This document shows, piece after piece, positions 1 to 6,753 of a stretch of 18,840 nt of DNA (position 1 is the stretch's first letter; every line of letters starts with the position of its first letter). The stretch spans positions 1 to 18,840 of the forward strand of contig DATDCY010000272.1 in the NCBI GenBank assembly GCA_036524115.1. The letters run 5' to 3'. A program made the translations under genes and the position numbers. The notes beneath the pieces are model-generated. The model was not told the origin of the DNA. It did not search any database and saw only the letters and a list, made by a program, of their open reading frames with translations. The DNA comes from a bacterium. GTDB taxonomy: Bacteria; JAUVQV01; DATDCY01.

Positions 1-375
1 CCCGTGCCGGCGGCGGGCGGTCGCGCGCGCCTGCGGAGCCTGCCGCTCGAGGCGGTCGCGCGCGAGGCGGTCATCACCGCGCCGGGGGCGGTCATCGCCT
101 ACGTCACGGACATCCGCCGCTCGGCGGCGAACGACCGGCGCGTCCTCGAGCTGGCGCGCGGCGCCGACCACTTCTTCTGCGAGGCGGCGTTCCTCGAGCG
201 CGACGCCGACCACGCGGCGCGCAAGCACCACCTGACGGCGCGGCAGGCGGGCGAGCTGGCGCGGCTCGCCGGCGCGCGCAAGCTCACGGTCTTCCACTTC
301 TCGCCGAAGTACGAGGACGAGGAGGAGGCGGTGCGCGCGGAGGCCGAGGCTGCGCATGGTTCACCCCTGGGGTAA
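1..375 (+). CDS. RNase Z-like metallo-beta-lactamase fold hydrolase, C-terminal part (cut by window edge)
   Basis: The frame is open to base 1, so only the C-terminal ~124 residues are seen. The stretch AYVTDIRRS, then GADHFFCEAAF, then HHLTARQAGELARLAGARKL and HFSPKYEDE follows the C-terminal order of RNase Z/MBL-fold nucleases: the DT/DI metal-site strand, the 'EATF'-like segment, the H-(S/L)-T-x-x-Q-A helix and the final H-F-S-x-(K/R)-Y metal ligand. RNase Z processes tRNA 3' ends; members of the wider family can be other phosphodiesterases, so the exact substrate is open. Codon use is extremely GC-rich up to about base 350. The last codons (from about 361) and the stop fall inside a palindromic site that appears to belong to the following island, so the native C-terminus was probably replaced by a short S-P-L-G tail. 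Confidence 0.75.
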   Translation, partial: PVPAAGGRARLRSLPLEAVAREAVITAPGAVIAYVTDIRRSAANDRRVLELARGADHFFCEAAFLERDADHAARKHHLTARQAGELARLAGARKLTVFHFSPKYEDEEEAVRAEAEAAHGSPLG

Positions 376-376
376 A
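360..376. promoter_or_regulatory. Candidate operator 1 of the HigBA module
   Basis: TTCACCCCTGGGGTAAA is a near-perfect palindrome (arms ACCCC and GGGGT around a central T). Its reverse complement matches the site at 417-433 at 14 of 17 positions. The two sites flank the candidate promoter, the usual layout for a HigA-type autorepressor. It also covers the last codons of the RNase Z-like gene. Confidence 0.5.
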
Positions 377-384
377 GAAATATC

Positions 385-413
385 TTGACAGACCTTTCCT
401 TGCGCCCTAACTT
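385..413 (+). promoter_or_regulatory. Candidate sigma-70 promoter for the toxin-antitoxin pair
   Basis: A perfect -35 hexamer TTGACA (385-390) is followed after 17 bases by a weak -10, TAACTT (408-413). An AT-rich alternative (TATACC, 416-421) lies just downstream. It sits between the two palindromic sites and 50 bases before the toxin start. Confidence 0.5.
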
Positions 414-416
414 GGC

Positions 417-433
417 TATACCCAAAGGGTGAA
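417..433. promoter_or_regulatory. Candidate operator 2 of the HigBA module
   Basis: TATACCCAAAGGGTGAA has the symmetric core ACCC-AAA-GGGT and shares the half-site GGGTGAA with operator 1 in opposite orientation. Its centre is about 57 bases from that of operator 1. It lies at or just after the predicted transcription start, where repressor binding would block transcription. Confidence 0.5.
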
Positions 434-462
434 TATTGAATTTGTGACCAGCGAGAGGGCGC

Positions 463-765
463 GTGGAAGTCAGGTTCCGGACCCGGAAGCTGCAAAGTCA
501 CTATGAACGCTCTGGCGAAGCCGTCAAAGCCTATGGGGAGGCGGTTGCGCGGAAGTACATCCAGCGGGTCAATCTCATCAAGGCCGCCCGCGACGTTGAT
601 GAGCTGAAACGGCTTCCCGGTCTGAGGTGCCACCAGCTCAAGGGAGAACGCCTGGGTCAATGGGCAGTCAATCTCACAGAGTTCCAGCGCCTGATCTTCA
701 CGCTGGAGGGTGATCGGCTGGAAATAGTTCGAATCGAGGGGGTAAGCAAGCACTATGAGGACTGA
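463..765 (+). CDS. higB: HigB/RelE-type toxin (plasmid-killer family)
   Basis: A 100-residue basic protein of the HigB branch of the RelE/ParE superfamily; members of this family are ribosome-dependent mRNA interferases. Diagnostic is the segment at about residues 51-80, LPGLRCHQLKGERLGQWAV, then a strand around LIFTLEGDRLEIVRIEGVSKHY. This mirrors the 'LPGLRLHPLKGDRKGQWS...WRITF' core of HigB proteins. The start is GTG at 463 with GAGAGGG a few bases upstream. The gene comes first and overlaps the antitoxin gene by 11 bases, which is the typical toxin-first higBA order and implies translational coupling. Length fits the family (about 90-110 residues). Enzyme activity is inferred from the family. 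Confidence 0.8.
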   Translation: MEVRFRTRKLQSHYERSGEAVKAYGEAVARKYIQRVNLIKAARDVDELKRLPGLRCHQLKGERLGQWAVNLTEFQRLIFTLEGDRLEIVRIEGVSKHYED

Positions 766-1852
766 GTTGGCAGCACATTCCGACCTCGCCATCCCTCCGG
801 GGGAATACCTCGAGGAGGTCATCGGCGAACTTGGAATGACCAAGGACGAGCTTGCGACGCGGATGGCCCGTCCTGCCACCAAGCTGAGCCAGATCTTCAA
901 GGGGGAAAAGGCTATCACCGCAGACACCGCCCTTCAGCTCGAGAAGGTGGTGGGTGTGCCGGCTCATATCTGGCTCGGGCTGGAGTCCGAGTACCGCCTC
1001 TCCCTGGTCAGGCAGGAGAAGGCGCGCGAGCAGGAACTCTTGAAAGCCGAGGTCGGTCTCGTTGACAGCTTCTGCTATCCGGAACTGGTGAAGCTGGGCG
1101 CGGTCGCTCGGCACTCGCATCCGATCGACAAAGTCATGGAGCTGCAGCGTTTCTTTGGCGTGGCCACTCTCCATTCAGTTCTCGAGGTCCGGCGTTACCA
1201 GGCTGCATTCCGTTGCGGCAAGTCGCCGAAGCAGGGGCATTCGTGCCAGGCGGCTGCTGCGTGGCTCAGGATGGGGGAGATCAAGGCTCGGGGAATCGTG
1301 TGTGCCCCGTTCAATAAGTCTCTGCTCCAGGAATCGCTCATGAAGATCAGGGCAATGACTCTGCAGACACCCGATCAGTTCCTGACACCTCTGAGCGAAA
1401 TTCTGGCAAGCGCGGGGGTGGCCCTCGTTGTCTGCCCCCATTTTCCCGGCACGAAGGCCCATGGGGCGACCTTCTGGCTCGGGCGCGAGAAGGCCGTGCT
1501 CCTGCTGACCATCCGTGGCAAGTGGGCGGATATCTTCTGGTTCAGCCTCTTTCACGAAATCGGTCATATCCTGCTGCACGACCGTCAATCGGTATTTCTC
1601 GAAGATGACTGTGCCGCTCCCGAACAGGCGGAGCAGGAAGCTGCGGCCGATCGTTTCGCCGCCGATACACTCATCCCGCCAAAGGTCTATGAGCACTTTC
1701 TCAAACAGGGGATCTTCACTCCCTATTCGGTCCATGGGTTTGCCGATGTGCACGGGATAGACGCCGGGATCGTGGTCGGACGATTGCAGCATGACGGCCG
1801 CTTGAAGCACGAGTGGAACAATGACCTGCGGAAGCGTTACGAGTGGACATGA
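755..1852 (+). CDS. higA: HigA-type XRE antitoxin fused to an ImmA/IrrE metallopeptidase domain
   Basis: The N-terminal ~95 residues are a HigA-like helix-turn-helix: IPPGEYLEEVIGELGMTKDELA, then LSQIFKGEKAITADTALQLEKVVG, then PAHIWLGLESEYR. Such domains bind both the toxin and the operator. The remaining ~270 residues form an ImmA/IrrE-type domain with the zinc motif HEIGH at residues 267-271 and a downstream acidic cluster (E295/D299 in QEAAADRFAADTLIPP) that would supply the third ligand. At 365 residues it is far longer than the ~100 of a plain HigA. It overlaps the toxin gene by 11 bases. Known ImmA/IrrE peptidases cleave XRE repressors, so this protein may be an antitoxin able to sense stress by proteolysis. 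Peptidase activity and its target are inference. Confidence 0.8.
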   Translation: MRTELAAHSDLAIPPGEYLEEVIGELGMTKDELATRMARPATKLSQIFKGEKAITADTALQLEKVVGVPAHIWLGLESEYRLSLVRQEKAREQELLKAEVGLVDSFCYPELVKLGAVARHSHPIDKVMELQRFFGVATLHSVLEVRRYQAAFRCGKSPKQGHSCQAAAAWLRMGEIKARGIVCAPFNKSLLQESLMKIRAMTLQTPDQFLTPLSEILASAGVALVVCPHFPGTKAHGATFWLGREKAVLLLTIRGKWADIFWFSLFHEIGHILLHDRQSVFLEDDCAAPEQAEQEAAADRFAADTLIPPKVYEHFLKQGIFTPYSVHGFADVHGIDAGIVVGRLQHDGRLKHEWNNDLRKRYEWT

Positions 1853-1891
1853 GACTGCCTCTCCGGCCACCGACCGGGGCCTCTTCGAAAG

Positions 1892-1921
1892 TTCCCGCGG
1901 AGCCGATGCTCCGGCACGGAA
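1892..1921 (+). terminator. Weak hairpin after the toxin-antitoxin pair
   Basis: In the 170-base gap before the SIR2 gene there is a 6-bp stem, CGGAGC/GCTCCG, around a CGAT loop (1898-1913). Outer arms TTCC (1892-1895) and GGAA (1918-1921) could extend it across an internal loop. There is no T-run, so its role as a terminator is doubtful. I saw no clear promoter in the gap: a TTGACC at 1975-1980 lacks a convincing -10. Confidence 0.2.
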
Positions 1922-2022
1922 GTCTCGTGCTCATGACATTGGTGCCTTGGTCTTGGCGACCGAAGGTGATCCGATTGACCGAAAGAGGCCGCTAGGCCAT
2001 GCGAAGCGGAAAGTAGGTCGTT

Positions 2023-3141
2023 ATGCATAGCGGACAGCCGCAGCAGTTGTCGACTCTGACCGAAGAGATCGCAGTCGACTCTATCCGCGACTTCTTTAGG
2101 GATAAGCCATTCCTCTTCTTCGGTACGGGCATGTCTTGTGCGCTCGATCCTCGGTTCGGCATGGCCACCCTGAAGGATGAACTCGTCCAGAGGATTGGGG
2201 AACTAACACTTGCCGCTGAGCAGCACCGGCAATGGCAACAGGTTTCTCAGTCACTCAGTGGAGGCGCGGATCTGGAGTCGTCGCTCGATGGTGTGACTGA
2301 TTCCGAGTTGCTGCAGCGGATCACAGAAATCACTGGACGGTTCATCGCTACCCTTGACCGCGAGTACGCCCTGCGCATTTCCAGTGGAGAAATTGCCTGG
2401 CCAGCGACCAACTTCGTCAAGCGGCTGGTTGACACCCTTCCCGAGGGAGATCGAATCCTCCATGCGCTTACTCCGAACTATGATCTGCTGTTCGAGTATG
2501 CATGCGATTCTGTTGGCATCCGATACACGAGCGGCTTCTTCGGAGGAGTGGAACGCAGAACCAATTGGGCAGCCGTGGACCAATCGTTGCATGTCCAAGA
2601 GGAAGTGTGCCAGCGGGCAAAGCTTGTTACCCTATTCAAGTACTGCAAGCATGTTCGACTCTACAAGGTCCACGGCTCACTGAATTATTTCTTTCATCGG
2701 AACGAGGTCGTCGAGAATGACTCATGGATGTGGTCACCGCCCGACTTCGTCCAACGGGTAATGATTACACCTGGCTTCTCGAAGTACGAGACGCTGCAAC
2801 GCTACCGGCAGGAGTTGCTGAGATCTGCTGACGCCGCAATCGAGAAGGCGAGCCGCTTCTTGTTCTTGGGGTACGGTTTCAACGATAAGCATCTGGACGA
2901 ATACATCAAACGAAAACTGATCACCCAAGGATGCAGGGGACTAATCATCACACGAGACTCCAACCCGCGCATTGAGGCGCTGCTGGCCGACGCGTCGAAT
3001 TTGTGGTTGGTCTGCAAGGCGGCCACCGAAGGCAAAGATGGTACCCGCATCTTCAATAGACAATATGCGGGATGGCTCGATCTTCCTGCCAGAAGACTGT
3101 GGGACATAGTGGAGTTCACTGCCCAGATGTTCGGAGGCTAG
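2023..3141 (+). CDS. SIR2-like NAD-binding protein (SIR2-HerA anti-phage system, effector subunit)
   Basis: A 372-residue protein of the SIR2_2/SIR2-like fold found in many bacterial defence effectors. Visible motifs in order: nucleotide-binding loop G-T-G-M-S at residues 34-38, T-P-N-Y-D at 150-154 (Asn152 and Asp154 in the NAD-pocket position), V-H-G-S at 216-219 (His217, expected catalytic base), and G-Y-G-F-N-D-K-H at 283-290, the late Rossmann-type signature of this family. No membrane segment or signal peptide. The gene ends 3 bases before a HerA-type ATPase, and the GGAGG of the latter overlaps its end. This is the arrangement of SIR2-HerA (Nezha-type) defence loci, where the SIR2 protein depletes NAD during phage infection. 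Activity here is inferred from these motifs and the partner. GC is clearly lower than in the chromosome. Confidence 0.82.
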   Translation: MHSGQPQQLSTLTEEIAVDSIRDFFRDKPFLFFGTGMSCALDPRFGMATLKDELVQRIGELTLAAEQHRQWQQVSQSLSGGADLESSLDGVTDSELLQRITEITGRFIATLDREYALRISSGEIAWPATNFVKRLVDTLPEGDRILHALTPNYDLLFEYACDSVGIRYTSGFFGGVERRTNWAAVDQSLHVQEEVCQRAKLVTLFKYCKHVRLYKVHGSLNYFFHRNEVVENDSWMWSPPDFVQRVMITPGFSKYETLQRYRQELLRSADAAIEKASRFLFLGYGFNDKHLDEYIKRKLITQGCRGLIITRDSNPRIEALLADASNLWLVCKAATEGKDGTRIFNRQYAGWLDLPARRLWDIVEFTAQMFGG

Positions 3142-3144
3142 AGA

Positions 3145-4887
3145 ATGGCGATCTTCACATTCGATGCGTCTCATTCACTCGGCAAAGTCCGAGCAGTTGA
3201 CACCCGCCGCGTGGCCATCCAGGTCAACAGCGATGAAGACCTGCGTAGAGCGCGGGTTGGCCAATGGGTGGCCCTTGCCTTGCCTGGCGCTACCGAAGAA
3301 TGGCTGATCGCTATCATCGACAAGGTGATCAAGACACCTATTCTCGACGGCCCGTCGGACCCAGACTTGAGCAGCCCGGATGAGGCGGGAACGGCCGTTG
3401 GTCAACAGGAGAGCGTTCTGAATACGGTGCAAGTTACGCTGGTCGGAACAGTGGGATTGACTACAGCCAACGCGACCCGATTCTCGCGTTCATTGGTGCA
3501 AGTACCTGAAATTGATGGGGCATGCCACATCCTCCGAGATGCCCAACTGCAAGCGTTCATGGGCCTTCTCTCCTGCGTGGGGAAAACAGAGCACGCTTTG
3601 GAAATCGGGCACTACACGATTGACGAGAACGCAGCAGCATACTTGGATGGCAACAGGCTGTTCCAGCGCCATGCCTCGTTACTTGGCAGTACCGGCTCCG
3701 GGAAATCGTGGGCGGTGGCGGCCATCTTAGAGCAGGCAGCAAAGCTTCCGTCGGCCAATCTTATCGTGTTCGACCTGCACGGGGAATACCGTGCGCTTAC
3801 CTATGCGCGACATCTGCGCATTCCGGGGCCAGAGGAACTTGGCATGAAGGACGATTCCCTTCTGTTCCTGCCGTTCTGGCTTCTGAACGCCGAAGAACTC
3901 CAGGCCATGTTCATCGACCGAAGCGAATTCAGCGCTCACAATCAAGTCATGGCGTTTCAGGACACTGTAGTTTCCGAGAAGAAGAAGACTCTTGAATCAT
4001 TGAAGAAGGCTGACGTCCTCAACGCTTTTACCCTGGACAGCCCAATCCCATTCGCCATCCAAGATGTGATTGCTAGACTCAAGGAACTCAACGAGCAGAT
4101 GGTCCCCGGAGCTAAGCCGGGCAGCGAAAAGAAGGGGCCTTTCAATGGCGAATTTGACAGGCTAATTCCTCGCCTTACGAGTAAGATTTCCGATAAGCGC
4201 TATGGATTTCTCTTTCAGGCGCCAGGCACCGAACATGGATATGACGGCATGGCGCGAATGATGGCGCGGCTGATGGACTACTCTGAAGCGAATGCCCAGG
4301 TCAAAGTCATCGACTTTTCAGAGGTGCCAGCTGACATTCTCCCCATCATTGTAGGACTTGTGGCCCGCATCATTTACCAAGTGCAATTCTGGACCGACCG
4401 AGATCGACGCAAGCCAATGGCCTTCGTGTGCGATGAAGCGCATCTGTATCTGCCTAAGAAGGACGGGAAGAACCCAGTGGAGCAGAGGGCCATAGAGAAT
4501 TTTGAGAAGATCGCGAAGGAGGGCCGCAAGTACGGTGTAGCTCTTCTGATTGTCAGCCAACGGCCCTCCGATGTGAGCCCCACGATTCTGAGCCAATGCA
4601 ACAATGTCATAGCGCTCCGGCTCTCCAATGGCGATGATCAAGCGACAGTCAGGAAGCTTATGCCAGAGAGCCTCGAAGGGTTAATGGACACCCTCCCGAT
4701 TCTGGACATAGGTGAGGCGCTGGTAGTAGGCGATGCGGTCCTATTGCCCAGCAGAATTCGAATCCATCCGCCGGACGAGAAACCGCTAAGTGCGACCATT
4801 GAATTCTGGGATGAATGGGCTAAGAAGCCTGACACCCCGGATCTTGCGAAGGCAGTGGAGAATATGCGCAGACAGAACCGAGCCTAA
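3145..4887 (+). CDS. HerA-type hexameric ATPase (SIR2-HerA system)
   Basis: A 580-residue HerA/FtsK-superfamily ATPase (DUF87-type). The N-terminal ~120 residues are a beta-rich HAS-barrel-like region. Walker A is G-S-T-G-S-G-K-S at residues 181-188. An 'IVFDLHGEY' strand follows, then Walker B F-V-C-D-E-A-H at about 427-433 (Asp430, Glu431). Next is the sensor region LLIVSQRPSDVSPTILSQCNN with nearby arginines (LRLSNGDDQATVRKL). HerA proteins form hexameric DNA translocases; in SIR2-HerA systems the hexamer scaffolds the SIR2 subunits. The ATG at 3145 has an ideal GGAGG at 3133-3137, within the end of the SIR2 gene. The stop is only 15 bases before mod, so co-transcription with the type III genes is likely. 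The alternative of a lone HerA-NurA repair pair is unlikely because no NurA-like gene is adjacent. Confidence 0.85.
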   Translation: MAIFTFDASHSLGKVRAVDTRRVAIQVNSDEDLRRARVGQWVALALPGATEEWLIAIIDKVIKTPILDGPSDPDLSSPDEAGTAVGQQESVLNTVQVTLVGTVGLTTANATRFSRSLVQVPEIDGACHILRDAQLQAFMGLLSCVGKTEHALEIGHYTIDENAAAYLDGNRLFQRHASLLGSTGSGKSWAVAAILEQAAKLPSANLIVFDLHGEYRALTYARHLRIPGPEELGMKDDSLLFLPFWLLNAEELQAMFIDRSEFSAHNQVMAFQDTVVSEKKKTLESLKKADVLNAFTLDSPIPFAIQDVIARLKELNEQMVPGAKPGSEKKGPFNGEFDRLIPRLTSKISDKRYGFLFQAPGTEHGYDGMARMMARLMDYSEANAQVKVIDFSEVPADILPIIVGLVARIIYQVQFWTDRDRRKPMAFVCDEAHLYLPKKDGKNPVEQRAIENFEKIAKEGRKYGVALLIVSQRPSDVSPTILSQCNNVIALRLSNGDDQATVRKLMPESLEGLMDTLPILDIGEALVVGDAVLLPSRIRIHPPDEKPLSATIEFWDEWAKKPDTPDLAKAVENMRRQNRA

Positions 4888-4902
4888 GGTACGAGGATCA
4901 TC

Positions 4903-6753
4903 ATGGTCAACCAGAAGACCAAACTCGAACTCACCTGGATCGGCAAGGAGAGCCGGCCAAAGCTGGAGCCACGCATTCTTATTGAAGACCCTGGCAAGTC
5001 GCATCACGCGCCGTTCCGTGCCGGGAAGAGCGATATCTTCGACAACCGGCTGATCTTCGGCGACAACCTCCTTGCCCTCAAGGCACTGGAGCAGGAGTTC
5101 GCGGGCAAGGTCAAGTGCGTCTACATTGACCCTCCGTTCAATACGGGGCAAGCCTTTGAACACTATGATGACGGGCTGGAACACAGTACGTGGCTATCAA
5201 TGATGGCCGAACGTATTGAAATAATCCGCCAATTGCTGTCACCTGAAGGCGTTCTCTTCGTTCATCTCGATCAAGAGGAAAATCACTACCTCAAGGTCAT
5301 GCTTGATGAGATCTTTAATCGTCCCAACTTTCTGGGCCAAGTCGCATACGAGCGGTCTGGTGTGTCAGGCATTGGACAAGGTGGTGGTTTCTTGGTGAAT
5401 ACCCATGAGTACATCCTATGCTATGCAAAGGACCGAGATCGCTTTCAGGTTGCCGAGAATCGAGGAGCTGTGCCGATTGAAGTGAAGGACATGAAGCGGT
5501 ACAACCGCATCCTGTTGTCAGCCGGGAAGCGAACTGAAGTAGCCAGATTTGTTGCGCCGTCCACAGGACAACCAGTCGTAATATTTCGCCATATCGGCGA
5601 GAAGATTGGCACAATCTCGCTCCGTAAGGCAGATGAACGATACAAAGAGATTCTCGCGGAATATCTCGAGCACTTTGCCCTGATCTTCCGCAATACGAGC
5701 ATCCAGGATGAGAACGAGTTCCAGAATCGCATCTTGTCCTATTGCGGGGATGGTCTCTACTCTGCGGACTACCTTGTTTCCCGAGGCAAGAAGGAGGGAA
5801 GGCAGATAACCGCCTATTACTTGGGAGGACAGGTATTCGCATGGCTTGCCGACACTGCGGAGGTCCGGGGTGACATTGTCGTCAAGACCAACAAGCTCTC
5901 GGATTTTTGGACGCACGGGGAACTTCCAAAGGCTGACTTGGCAAACGAAGGGGGTGTGGAGTTTCGCAGAGGCAAGAAGCCCGAGAATCTACTCAAGAGG
6001 TTGTTGGGGTTGGCTACGGCTCAGGGTGACTTGGTGCTGGACTCCTTCGCCGGTTCCGGCACCACCGGCGCGGTGGCGCACAAGATGGGCCGCCGCTGGA
6101 TCATGGTCGAGCTTGGCGAACACTGCCACACGCACATCATTCCGCGCCTGAAGAAGGTGATCGATGGCGAGGACAAGGGCGGCATCACCGAGGCCGTCGG
6201 CTGGAAGGGCGGCGGCGGGTTCCGCTATTTCCGTCTCGCGCCGTCGCTCCTCCAGAAAGACGAGTTCGGCAACTGGGTCATCAGCAAGGAATACAACCCA
6301 TCCATGCTGGCCGAGGCCATGTGCAAGCTGGAAGGGTTTACCTACGCCCCCAGCGACACGGCCTACTGGCAGCAGGGGCATTCCACCGAGACCGATTTCA
6401 TCTTTGTGACCACGCAGACCCTCACCCGAGAGCAGTTGCAGAAACTCTCCGACGAGGTCGGCGAAGGCCGTTCGCTTCTTGTCATGTGCGGCGCGTTTCG
6501 CGTTAGGAACCTCGACGAGTTTCCCAACCTGACGGTGAAGAAGATCCCGAAGGCCGTTCTGGCCCGCTGTGAATGGGGGCATGACGACTACAGCCTGGAG
6601 ATCAGGAACCTGCCCATGAAGGCGCCGGAAGAAGAGATCATCCTGGAGCCCACGGCCACCGGCAAGAGCCCGCGTTCCAAGGTGGAACGACGGGCCGGCG
6701 TTCAGCAACCCTTGCTCTTCGATCCGTCCGCCGGGAAGGGAGGCGCGAAATGA
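4903..6753 (+). CDS. mod: Type III restriction-modification methyltransferase subunit (Mod)
   Basis: A 616-residue beta-class adenine-specific DNA methyltransferase. The order of motifs defines the class: catalytic motif IV D-P-P-F-N-T-G at residues 76-82, preceded by LIFGDNLLALKAL, then a long variable target-recognition region (about 150-350). S-adenosylmethionine motif I follows as L-D-S-F-A-G-S-G-T-T (FAGSG at 382-386), then a C-terminal domain with KKIPKAVLARCEWGHDDYSL, common in type III Mod proteins. Mod methylates one strand of an asymmetric site and supplies specificity to Res. SD GAGG (4893-4896) precedes the ATG, and the stop overlaps the res start by 4 bases. Codon use is mosaic: positions up to about 6000 are near 50% GC, while from about 6040 GC jumps to near 70%, suggesting exchange of the N-terminal/recognition segment. 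Confidence 0.9.
   Translation: MVNQKTKLELTWIGKESRPKLEPRILIEDPGKSHHAPFRAGKSDIFDNRLIFGDNLLALKALEQEFAGKVKCVYIDPPFNTGQAFEHYDDGLEHSTWLSMMAERIEIIRQLLSPEGVLFVHLDQEENHYLKVMLDEIFNRPNFLGQVAYERSGVSGIGQGGGFLVNTHEYILCYAKDRDRFQVAENRGAVPIEVKDMKRYNRILLSAGKRTEVARFVAPSTGQPVVIFRHIGEKIGTISLRKADERYKEILAEYLEHFALIFRNTSIQDENEFQNRILSYCGDGLYSADYLVSRGKKEGRQITAYYLGGQVFAWLADTAEVRGDIVVKTNKLSDFWTHGELPKADLANEGGVEFRRGKKPENLLKRLLGLATAQGDLVLDSFAGSGTTGAVAHKMGRRWIMVELGEHCHTHIIPRLKKVIDGEDKGGITEAVGWKGGGGFRYFRLAPSLLQKDEFGNWVISKEYNPSMLAEAMCKLEGFTYAPSDTAYWQQGHSTETDFIFVTTQTLTREQLQKLSDEVGEGRSLLVMCGAFRVRNLDEFPNLTVKKIPKAVLARCEWGHDDYSLEIRNLPMKAPEEEIILEPTATGKSPRSKVERRAGVQQPLLFDPSAGKGGAK

Noticed and set aside
1821-2030. Small plus- and minus-strand frames in the gap between the antitoxin and the SIR2 gene
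   Set aside because: They overlap the antitoxin end, lack a ribosome binding site and resemble no family; the gap is treated as non-coding.
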